A stretch of 64,000 nt of DNA. Origin: Gautieria morchelliformis. Taxonomy: Eukaryota > Basidiomycota > Agaricomycetes > Gomphales > Gomphaceae. The notes below the pieces were generated by a model, which had not been told where the DNA came from, searched no databases, and saw nothing but the letters and a program-made list of their open reading frames with translations. Numbering within the stretch: position 1 is the stretch's first letter; each line of letters begins with the position of its first letter. The position numbers and the translations under genes were made by a program. Location: NCBI GenBank assembly GCA_015179125.1, contig WHVA01000086.1, forward strand, positions 223,763-287,762, written 5' to 3'. Shown piece after piece: positions 42,066-52,082 of the stretch.

Positions 42066-43084
42066 GACGTGTTACCACCTAATACCGCACTTTGGCCCTA
42101 AAATCAATAGAACGTTGGATACGAATAACTCCCTGGATCGATGCGTGCAATTTTAAATTAGCAATTTATAGATTTGTACACGTACCAGTTTTTCAACGAT
42201 TAGTTGCCGTCCTGGCTGTTGGTGGTACTAAATGTGGCGAGGCCCGGAACTAAGTTCGTCCACGCTCCAACGTCTTGAGGTCCGCGCGGGAGATACCCCA
42301 AAGGCCCATACAGCCCGGGCTGCAGCGACGGAGCCTATCAGAGAATCGGGTCCGCTGCGCGAGACTGTCTCACGCAGCGAACGCGATGTCCTCCAGCCTA
42401 TAGAGGTCCTCTTCCGAGGCATGGATGGCGATCCCGCGCTATGAAGGGAGCCAGGCGAACCCATAGAAGGGAACGCACGTGAGAGGTTGCGCCCGAAATA
42501 TGCAGCTCACCGAAGCATACATTTCTAGGCCCGGCCATCGGGCAAATGCCGTGTTTCCTGGGGAGGGAGGAGTGGGGCTGGTATGTATATCATCTTGCCA
42601 TCGTCACAGATGTACTAAGCTCGAGTATACCTCGGCCGGTGACCTCGGATGGAGCCGGGGGGCCTAGCTTGGTGAGCGCGGCTAGCATGCCACTAGCAGG
42701 TCTTCTGGGATCAGAAAAAATGTCTATAAGCTTCCAATAGTCACCGGCCCATTGCAGAGATGGAAGGAGCTCATTTCATCTTGATTTTTCTTTTCGTCGG
42801 ATCATGCAAACCCTAGGCATGGATGTCCCTTCCGGGGATACTATAGCGGTGGCCGCCTCTCTGAGTTTGCGTTTCAGAATGTTTACGTCTCTAGCTAATT
42901 GGCTGCTAATGTGTGGCAAGTCCACTTAGTACGTTAGCACACCGTAGCACGGCCGGGCTACGAATGGGAATAAAACTTACCACCGCTGCCCTTTAGTATA
43001 TCGCGAGTTAATTGCCATCAATAGATACCTTGAGGGGCGCACCTTGTTTCGTTCTGTCCAAAGGCTGACATCATTTCTCACCTG

Positions 43085-43092
43085 TATAAGAA
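43085..43092 (+). promoter_or_regulatory. TATA box of secreted-protein gene, copy B
   Basis: TATAAGAA, 66 bp before the start codon, in the same conserved block as copy A. Upstream sequence is conserved for at least 300 bp, so both genes may share regulation. Confidence 0.6.
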
Positions 43093-43150
43093 GGGCCATG
43101 CGGAAGGCAGCAGCACCACCTCGAACATTTACACCTCTCACTCTTCCCAC

Positions 43151-43670
43151 ATGATCAATAATCTCGCCATTCACGTGATCACGCTTGCTGTGGGTCTCGG
43201 TGCCCTTCCTTCTGCGCTGAGTGTGTGTCCGGACCGTCAAATAGGCATTGGCCACGACTTTTCCTTGGCAGGTGGTGCAGTATGTACCATAGCTGCCGGC
43301 TGCAGTTCAACTGTTGACATCCACTCCTATGTTTTGTAGTACAGCGTGATAAGGGCCAACAACTGCGGTATCATTGCCGACCGCAGCGCTGCAGTGGACA
43401 AAGACAACATCTGTGGCAGCTACAACCATGGCGCCACAGTGCAATGCAACGCTGGAACGTACGTGACATTGTCTCGTGTCATGACGGGGCTACTAGTACA
43501 GGTCTTGAACCATGCTTGCATATTCCAGACAAATCCCTAACACTGCGCAAACCGGGGATGGAACCAACTGGGGAAACTGCCATTCCACCAACGAGTCTTG
43601 TGGTGTTACCGACGTGCAGAATGTCCACTTTTGCTGTTCACGAAATGGACTGTTCTCCTCGGGGGAATGA
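43151..43670 (+). CDS. Small secreted eight-cysteine protein, copy B
   Basis: Exons 43151-43279, 43340-43458 and 43529-43670 give 129 residues; the introns lie at the same two sites as in copy A. The signal peptide is MINNLAIHVITLAVGLGALP..ALS. All eight cysteines are kept (SVC, NNC, NIC, VQC, GNC, ESC, FCC), as is the patch GTQIPNTAQTGDGTNWGNC. The stop of copy A (AAT TGA) is changed here to AAT GGA, adding GLFSSGE before the next stop. The N-terminal half of the mature chain is markedly more diverged than the signal peptide and introns. Function unknown. Confidence 0.82.
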
Positions 43671-44163
43671 ATTTCTGTTTCGGACCCCTGTGAACCCCGT
43701 TGATAGTCTGCAGCTAAGTTGTATACCTTGATAGCTGGAGAAGGAGAAGAGCAGAATCGTGTCCCTCTTTCTGTCCCGTTCCGCTCTTAATTACCTGCAT
43801 CACCCATTCAGAACTGCCACGCGCGTGGTTTGACGACGTGAGCTACGACGAAGTCCATTCATGCATGCACATCTATAGTATAACACTCACTTACTCCTCA
43901 CAATACCGACCTTGAGGGGGGAGGCGTTGTGGGGCTGGCTGAGCCGAAGTGAGCAAGTATGAACGAACAAATGAGGGGACGACAGCTTAAACAACTTGAA
44001 GATAGGCCCGGCACATCCCTTGTGCTGGGGCCCTGGGCCTTTCTTCAAGTCAAGTTGTTGCTCAGTGAGCAACAGCTCGATACTGTGATCACTGGCAAAG
44101 AGAGGGTCTGTTGGACAGCACTTGCCACCGGTGCCGATTCTGCATCCAATTATGGCGGGGGAG

Positions 44164-44705
44164 TAGGGATGCACACCGTGCCGTACATCCACGGCTGTAC
44201 GGTGCCGTATTACGGCCACGGCACCCGTACCGTCAAGGCTCAGTGTGCTGTGCCGACGGTACGGTTTGACACCATATATACCGTACAAATACGGCCGTGT
44301 ACGGTATGTACGGTATGTATACGGCATGCATCGGTAAACACCGAAAACATGTTAGCCAAGCCAAAAACACACCGCCTGACGGGCGCTGCTGCTGGCAGGT
44401 ACACATCGGGCATGCCTAATTAGTCTGCATAGGCTGACATAAAGCACAGCTACCTGTGTAGGCCGCATAGGCGAGCATACTAATATAATACAATGTCATA
44501 GTCTACGCGGATCGGTCACTAACCGATCTTCCAATAGCCCCACCGTATAGTATTGCCGTCAACCGTAATACGGCCGGTACGGTGCCGTACCGTACCGTCA
44601 GAGGGGAGAGGTCTTGACCATACGGATGGCATACGGTCTGCCATATCCGTCAACCCGCCGTACATTATATGGCCGTGGCCATAATACGGACGGTGTGCAT
44701 CCCTA
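44164..44705. mobile_element. hAT-type MITE with 8-bp target duplication
   Basis: Perfect 16-bp terminal inverted repeats (TAGGGATGCACACCGT) and an exact 8-bp duplication CGGGGGAG (44156-44163 and 44706-44713). The interior is crowded with CCGTAC/GTACGG words, forming subterminal repeats. It has no coding capacity. Segment copy A has the empty site. Confidence 0.95.
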
Positions 44706-44890
44706 CGGGGGAGGTGCACTCGCATGAGCTTTATTACGTAACCAGGCTAAACCAGCGTCAACAGCGAGCCAGCCACGACTGGAGTTACCAAGTTGACAGC
44801 TGCGCCACTAAGTATAGGAGTAAATAAGAGCTACGAACCAAAAGAACAACGGTACGTGTAACGTGACACCCACCGTGACATGCAACAACG

Positions 44891-46184
44891 AACATCACGC
44901 CGTGCCACTGTACCACCATCACTAAAACCGTGGAGGTATGACCTTCACTGACCATGGTGCTAACAGATAATGACCATCAGTAACAGGGCTAAAAGAGGTG
45001 CAATGTGCGCCAATCATCAGGTACCAACCAGAGGTGGAATGTCATTGTGATGCAAGTGCTGCCATCATGGAACAATCATTCCCATGACATGCCCGCACCA
45101 CACAAAGCTGGCTGCTTCATACCAGACTGGTTGCACATTATAATATAAGGTATGGCACACATGCTATGTTCCAAATATGGATTCATATAATTGTATAAAA
45201 TCCACAATTATACACTCCACATTGTACTTATCGACATCGGAGTCCTTATAGACCCTCTCCTCAACATCATTTATGCATACTCCTCCAGCCATCCCCTCCA
45301 GTCACCACCCTCGCCATTTCCCCCTCCTGCATGGCCCCACTTCCACATTCTCGACACCCTGCCAATGCTCTAACTCTCGCTCGTCCTCTGCATCCTTCCT
45401 GCACCCATACACCTCCATGCCCTGGCCCCACTCACCGTCATCTCCTCCCGCGACCCCAAGTCTGCCATGGAGGAGTGCCGCATCTACCTTGTATCCCTCT
45501 CCTTCTCCCTCCGCCTCCCCGGTGCCCTCCACAAGACCTGCTTTGTCACCGCCGATAGGTCAGTACAGTAGTACCCATACTGCAGAGCACGCAACTTTAA
45601 GAACTCACATGTCTACACCGGCAACAGCTACTGTGTACCTAGTCAGGTCACTACTATCTAGGATGAATTGCAATCAAGTGGAGCCTTAGATCTGCCATGA
45701 GTAACAGCAGTCAGGCTTCCACAAGAGCAAGTCGTCAATCTACGCCATTCTAAGTCTGGAACTTGTCAAGTTCTGACAAGCTCAGACAAAGAGATGCGAA
45801 ATGTGACGCATGTTGGAAAAAGGTCAAAAAGGAGAAACAGAGCTAGAACAAGCACAAAGACGACAAGAAGCAGGTAGTTGGATACCAATGAAGGAGGTTG
45901 TGGTGGTGCCAAGTGTTGTTTGTTTGGTTCCGTACATACTTCAGAGGGTCACGTGCATCCCTTCGAGGTTTCGAACATCGGAGTTTGAAATGACTTCCCT
46001 GGAAAATATACGCAGACGCATAAATAATACATGCAATCATATCTCGGCGGATGAAGCAGAGTTGGAAGACAATGAAACCATCGTGATGATTACTATAAGT
46101 CAGTCTTATTAGTAGTACAAGCAAGGATAGGATAAACATACCATTGTGTAGCTGGGCTGCCATGTGGATGCCGCCGACAGATTA
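44891..46184. other. No supported gene; one short codon-biased fragment
   Basis: The plus strand at about 45,395-45,570 reads in one frame LHALAPLTVISSRDPKSAME, ECRIYLVSLSFSLRLPG and LHKTCFVTADR, with strong C-ending codon bias, unlike its AT-rich surroundings. It has no start or splice context and may be a gene fragment moved here. Family not recognised. The rest has only short frames. Confidence 0.3.
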
Positions 46185-47362
46185 CAGTTGCGGACAATCA
46201 AAACTGACAACTTTAGTGACTGAATTTTGGACATTGCCACAAACGTACTAAAAAACCACAAACCGTAAAAACATGCACAATTGATTTTCTGAAGAGGATT
46301 CTACGAGCCGATTTCTGTATTTCGGTGATTTTAGTGTTGAGAACTCCAAAAATTTGGCCACCCCTGAAAAAAATCCCTAAAATCATGAAAAATTGCGCAA
46401 TCGACTCCTTTTGGTGAGCCATGTCTGATTCCATAAAGAAAAAAACCATCTGTGACAACCATCCCTTGAAATAGATTGATTAAATATGCCCTAAAATGGA
46501 AAGACTTTTGTTCCCAGGATCTATGCTATCAGTATCTGTCGCTGTAGAAATAAGTGACAACAAGATCTGGGACTGTCCAGGACGCTGTCCCTCCGCCTCA
46601 AAAGAAAAGGAAGCAGAAAATAATTGATGGGGGGAAGGATGAACCCGGTGTGAGCGGGAAGGTGAACAAGAAGTGGAAAGGCAAGAACCAGCAAAAGTTG
46701 AAGGCAGAATCACACAAAGGAGCAGCCATGACAGCGGCTGAAGGGACAGCTGATGCATCTTCCGAGTCCTGCATTGACTTAATTGAGTCTTTCAGCAGGT
46801 CAACATTTCAAAAATTTCAACGTTCAACGTTGTCAACCCCCGTCAAAGAAAGCCAGAAGCAGCGAGGACACTCCCGAATCACAGAGTGTCATGGCGAAAC
46901 CAAGGGTCACCTTATCTATTAGCTTGGAGACACATACTACAACAAAACCTGTGGAACCAAGGCACACTGATAAACCTTCTTTTACACACAACCCAAAGAA
47001 CCGTCTGCTTTTCATAATTCTACAGCTGGTGAATGGCTCATCTTGTCATCCCCACGCATCCCAAATTTGACCACAAAGCAATCAAAAAGCATGAAATTTC
47101 ATGGGTGCACATCATGCAACTATGACAGTCAGCCATACCAACTCCCAATACATCACACCAACCTGAAGTGGCAGAAAACTCTGCAAAGCTGTCAAAAATT
47201 TGGCTGAAAAATTTGGCCACCTTGAAAAGTCGTGGGAAAATTCCAGAAAAAATCAGTTTTCAACATATTCCAAGGTGCTGAATCCATTTCTGAACTCAGT
47301 TTGGCAGAAAAAAGTCACAATCTCAAAATACAAAGTTTGTTGTGTTTGGTTGTCCGCAACTG
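46185..47362. mobile_element. TA-flanked TIR element (Tc1/mariner-like), non-autonomous
   Basis: 1,178 bp with ends CAGTTGCGGACAATCAAAAC and, reversed, CAGTTGCGGACAACCAAACA, each next to TA (46183-46184 and 47363-47364). Further inside, AAAATTTGGCCACC recurs inverted/direct near both ends. A short frame at 46554-46922 encodes a Lys-rich leader (PPPQKKRKQK) with no domain. No DDE transposase is seen. Confidence 0.85.
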
Positions 47363-47611
47363 TACCACGGGCAGGACATCGGACGCCAGCATGCACTACC
47401 ATGGCTACGCGGCAGCCATGCCTGCTCTGTGATTGCCAGCTCATGGTACCAGATGCCGGAGATGCCCGTCCGGTGACATGACGGGCCGGGATGGATGCAC
47501 GTGCCATACATGACCTGGTGACACCATCACAGCGCGCTTTTAGTGATGACGGCGACGTGATGTCACTCCAACATCAAGCCAGCTGTGGTCGGTTCCCGAA
47601 GGGTTTTGTGG

Positions 47612-50074
47612 CACTGTGGATAGCGGAACCACTGAAAACCTTTAGTTTCAACCATTGAAATTTCAGTGGCTAAATCACTGCGTTCTGTGCATAATCCACT
47701 GAGTTTCCGAGATAAAGCCACTGAATTGTTTTCAGTGGAAAAGTGTTCATACCCATGAGTTTATTTCAGTGTGCATATCATGTAATTTCAGTGAGTTATT
47801 ATGGTATTTCCATGTTTAAATCATTGGATTTAAGTAGTAATATCATACAAATTCAGTGTTTATATCATGGACACTATAATGAGTTATCACCGAGGTTTCA
47901 TGGGGTAATCACGGAATGTCGGCTCAAATACACCAATAACTCAGTGTAACAAGAGTGGAAATACCCATGGGTGGCTCCCCACATTCCCGTGATTTCTTTG
48001 CCGTTTTTCATTTGTTAGAGCCTGAGCTAGAAGGCGGATTTTCTGTGACTTGGGCACCCAAAGCCAGTGGAAGATCCAATGAAATATAGTGAAATAGCAG
48101 TCTATTTCTGGATGATATTCTAGTAATAACAGGCATATATAAGATGTAAAATACCTGCCAAGTCATTGAATTTCTACGGAGATACCACTGTATTCCAGCG
48201 TCCTGCGGGTCAGGGAAGGCCACTGCGAGCGTGGTGTGCGGATAGCGCTCCGTGAGAGACGTGTCCGGGGCGCACGGTGTCGTGGCGCAGGGTGGCGGAC
48301 GCAGACCTGGTGTGGGTGCGGTGGTGGACTGTTGTTGGGGAACGGCCACCAAGAAATACTGCAGCTACCAGTGCAGGAACTTTGCATACAGCTTCGGGAT
48401 GTGCATCTCGTTGACCAATGCCGTGGGCGACAAGAGCACCTAGACGAAGCGCATGACGAGCGCCACAATGCGCGCGTGCTGCTCCATGTCCAACAAGGCC
48501 ACGAACTTGGGGTGCAGCATCCACAACAACATCATTCAGAACACCTGCAGAAAAAAAACGGCAGCCAATGCACCTTGAGCAGGAACACGCGCAGAACTCA
48601 CCCATCACGAAGAAGCAGTCGAGCGCATATCGCAGGATCTCCAGTGGCGCATACATGTCGATCAAATGCTTCACGACTGCGGTTGTGGCTTGCAGACACT
48701 AACGAGAGAGAAAGACGGGCATTAGTCCAATCAGCCCATCCCGTCCACCCCATGCACCATTGTGAAGATGTCCCCCGCCTCGACGCCGCAGCACTTCCAT
48801 GCCGCCTCGAAGCCGAACGAGTACATCACAAGACGCATATAGTAAGTTTACAGCGTCGGGAAAAAAAAAAAAAAAAAAAACACGACGACTCACCGACAGT
48901 GGACAAAAACGGACACCACTCATACATGCTCGACACCTTATGCAGCACCAACACGAACGGCTGTGTCATGTCATCGTCACTTCATCAGTCCGCAGTCCCA
49001 ACACCCCGCACCGCACATGCTGGCAATCAAGCGTAAGTGCGAGACAGAGCAGAAACACGCCACAGAAACCGCCCACCGCATACACACAAGGACAAAAAAT
49101 AAAAGCAACATTGGCATGGCGGAGAAGACAGCATGAGAATGTAGCAAGCAACTTATACCCACCACAATGGGCGAGGTTGGTGTGGATCTGGAAACCAGAG
49201 ACAGGTTGCCAGCGTGTACCATCCATGGGTGGTCGTGGCAGTAACAAGGTAAACAAAATGTCACGTGATTACATAATCACGTTCTTGTTACCACAGCGAA
49301 CCTACGATAATGAATTGCTGCGTCAGATTCTCCCATCCATCTCATAGAGAAAAATGCCCGCCATAGAAGGCGCGTCCCAGAATGTGTCCTATAGGCAGCT
49401 TGACTTCATTGTGGTTTTCACTCTGCCTGCATCGCGTGCGATTGGACTGGAGCACCCCGCTACGTACATCCTCATTTGAACTTGTGCAAACATCAAGAGT
49501 GAGCCACTTGACGGAGATGTCGCTAGGGATGCGGTGTCGAACGGGCTCGAGGCTAGGTGTAGGACAGAGCCGGTTAGTATTGTGAGTTATCAGTTGATTT
49601 TCATTTCCTTACCACGGTGTTTTCAGTGCCATTATCACATCCTCTCTCCCCTATATTCAATGCCCAGTCATGGAATTTCACCTACCGACTCAACGACATC
49701 CAGCGTTCCTCATCCATTATTTTCCCAGCCGACCGCATGGATTTTCAGTCAAGTTTTTGCGGACTTTTCATTGGTGTTACTTCCTTTTTTTTCTGTGACT
49801 ATATCCTGGAGTTCCCATGCCTTGTTCACTGAAATTTCAGGAGGCTGGGAATGTAAATTACCGGTGCATGTTGCACTGAAATGTCATTAAAATATTATGG
49901 AAAATTTCAATGCCTAAACCAACTAAAATACTTCAGTGATAATTTCAGTGAACATATTTATTGAAAATTTTTCAGTGGGTTTTTCATTGGGTGCTGTTTC
50001 AGTGGCAGAAGCAGTGAAAATTGAAATCCAGTGGGTTGGCCTATATGTTTTCAATGGTTCGGCTATCCACAGTG
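47612..50074. mobile_element. CACTG-ended TIR element (CACTA-like), carrying gene fragments
   Basis: Inverted termini CACTGTGGATAGCGGAACCA and, reversed, CACTGTGGATAGCCGAACCA. The outer 400 bp on the left and about 450 bp on the right contain at least 14 copies of TTCAGTG or its reverse complement CACTGAA, the subterminal repeat pattern of CACTA elements. Flanking bases do not show a clear 2-3 bp duplication. No transposase is evident; the centre has GC-rich sequence that looks like broken exons (see 48170-49260). Confidence 0.72.
48170..49260 (-). pseudogene. Unidentified multi-exon gene fragment inside the CACTG element
   Basis: On the minus strand, codon-biased blocks are separated by intron-like sequence: DDMTQPFVLVLHKVSSMYEW then GTGAGT; RLVMYSFGFEAAWKCCGVEA GDIFTMVHG; after CTCTCGTTAG, CLQATTAVVKHLIDMYAPLE ILRYALDCFFVMG then GTGAGT; and KFVALLDMEQHARIVALVM, NEMHIPKLYAKFLHW. 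Single-base stops interrupt the last block. An A20 run sits in one putative intron (about 48,861-48,880). The protein family is not recognised. This looks like captured host exons rather than transposase, but that is inference. Confidence 0.4.
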
Positions 50075-50184
50075 TCCATCAATCAGGCATGGACACCGTG
50101 GCGGGTCACTCGTATAAGCTAGAGCGGCCTTGCAGAGCCAAGCTTAGGCAGCACCACCTTGAACTACTCTCCCGCTCTTTCAAT

Positions 50185-50648
50185 ATGGTCAACAAAACAA
50201 TGTCGTTCGCATGATAACGCTGGCTATGGTCTCGGTGTCCTTCCTACTGCGTTAAGTGTGTGTCCGAGCGGCGACATAGGGATTGGGAGCGGCTCGGTTC
50301 CATGCAGTGAACAGCACAGTGCCATTTCAGCCGCTGCTGAGGTCAGCCCCATTTTATAGTTTGATTTCAGCTGGATTTTCGCCAACGACTGTGGCGTCAT
50401 TGACTCTCACCCCGCTCTGCAGTTCTGCGGCACCGGCTACAGCAACGGCGCCTCAGTACAGTGCAACGCGGGAACTTATGTCATTTTGTCTCGCATCATC
50501 ATACTGTAAATGCATGTCTTGACCTACGACTCCAGACAAACCCCTAACTCCGCGCAAACGGGGGATGGTGTCAATTGGGGAAACGGCTTCCCCCACCTCA
50601 GAGTCGGCGTTGGGAAGAATGTTCTTTTTTTGCTGTTCACATGCTTGA
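50185..50648 (+). pseudogene. Small secreted cysteine-rich protein, decayed copy C
   Basis: Aligns with copies A and B from the start codon (ATGGTCAAC) to a final TGCTGTTCA. One G is missing in the signal-peptide region (ATGGTCTC for GTGGGTCTC), shifting the frame. The donor of intron 2 is TTATGT instead of GTACGT, and the fifth cysteine codon is GGC (Gly). The remaining text (PTALSVCPSGDIGIGSG; IFANDCGVID; ASVQCNAG) is clear. The upstream CGTATAAGC and AGGCAGCACCACCTTGAAC match the promoter of A and B. The CACTG element ends 110 bp upstream. Confidence 0.8.
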
Positions 50649-52082
50649 CTAAGGCTTAAATCATTGCCGAGTACTGTCTTGTTGTGCCTTTACACATGCG
50701 AATTGCACCGGTAAGAGTGAAATTGCACGACACAGTCGTAACGCGAAAACCTGCGGGTCGCGAGCGAGCTTTCGGTTTACCTTTGCGTGATGCGGGGCAC
50801 AGCGAGCGAGTGCAGACACGAGAGCGAGCTATACGTGAGCCCCTCGGCGGTGCAGGGGCAAGTACTTACCGCGGCGTGCGCACAGTGCTCTTGCGCGTCG
50901 CATGCGCTGCGACCAGCTTGACGCGTGCCCGCAATTCGCCACGTGATAAGCTCGTACCTCGGTCCTCGCTTATACTCCGAATTATTATTAGTCTTGCTGT
51001 TATGTCGGAATTTACAACAATCCAGAGGCAAACCATTTCTTATACTTATTTCAATTTATTGCAGTACTAGAGGAGGACCGTGGTGCGGGCGGACCAGTGT
51101 GGAACTTGGCCACAGCAATGAATACGCAGCGAAACGTCGGTAACCTTAGGTGTGGATCGACCTCCCAGTTCTGGCTAGTACCCTTGACGAGCAAGGGAAT
51201 TTCGACGCAGACCGTGACTCCAGCCATACCCAAGATGGGTAATTACATATGCTATAAGTATTACATAAATATTAAATACTCACAGTATTACTGGGTGCTG
51301 TACAGTCTTCATGATTTTCCGATCTCTCACTAATTACTTCATCAGAAGGTCTCCACGAATGGCTTTCAAGGTATGGCTGAAGGCTTCAACACATAAAGCA
51401 AACCACTTGAGTAGCCATTGATTCTGCTACACGGCCGGTACGCAGCTTTACTGTTCCTACAACGTCTAGCTTACTAGCAATGGCAGACTCGGTTTCATCG
51501 AGCCTGGGTATCATATCAAGGTTCTAGCTTCTATCTACTGCATGTTCCTGAAGAAAGGCGACGTGGAATCAAACACAGTGTATCTCACCTCAGAGAACTC
51601 GGAGTCCGTAGCCTAGCTACGTACACGAGTCGTTTCATCACTATAATGACAGTCATCCGGCATCTTGAAGCCCCGGACTCCAGTCTGACCCCTCCAGTAC
51701 TTATTACCAGAGCGTACTTCATGGAAACAAATAGGTCAGGGAATATATGAAGTCATGTTCGCAAGCTATGGCCCTGAGAATAATCCCGACAGGTAACATA
51801 ACAGTACTACAATAAGCAGTACCGGTGTATGGCTCATATCACGCTTATTAGTGCAACTGAGTCGCGGCCTAACGAACAGACTCTGGCAATTCGCTTTGCA
51901 ATGTGCCGATATCGGCCTAGGCAATCAATGCATCAGTATTCCATTTCTTTGGCGAATCCAAGGGAAATATACATATAGCGCTCCATGGAACACCTACAGT
52001 TGGAGCGCCTCGAAGTGTCCACTTCCTGAGGTTATAAAGTCTTGAATCGTAATTGTGCCTCATTCTTTCCGGCAAAGGAGCC
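50649..52082. other. Mostly non-coding; possible degenerate gene at about 51,097-51,616
   Basis: Frames on the plus strand read NLATAMNTQRNVGNLRCGST, then after GTAATT...TTCATCAG a short block GLHEWLSR, then FCYTAGTQLYCSYN, a stop, and SNGRLGFIEPGYHIKV, FLKKGDVESNTVYL. Splice-like sites occur, but a stop after CSYNV and no clear start prevent a gene model. No family is recognised. The frame at 50684-51070 is not considered coding. Confidence 0.3.

Larger units (their letters stand above)
42712..44890 (+). repeat. Segmental duplication, copy B (disrupted by a hAT MITE)
   Basis: Collinear with copy A (13372-17100) from AAAAAATGTCTATA through the secreted-protein gene to GTGTAACGTGACACC. It lacks the 2.1-kb TIR element of copy A and instead carries a 542-bp MITE at 44164-44705, at a position where copy A is uninterrupted (TAGCGGGGAGGTGCG). 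Confidence 0.85.

Noticed and set aside
45273-45689. 138-codon Ser/Pro/His frame
   Set aside because: It overlaps another frame with stronger codon bias and looks like its out-of-frame shadow.
48236-49036. 266-codon plus-strand frame
   Set aside because: It is antisense to better codon-biased, splice-bordered blocks on the minus strand and crosses a poly-A run, giving an artificial Lys tract.
50684-51070. 128-codon frame on the plus strand
   Set aside because: An Arg-rich translation with no motif, overlapped by an equally long frame on the minus strand.
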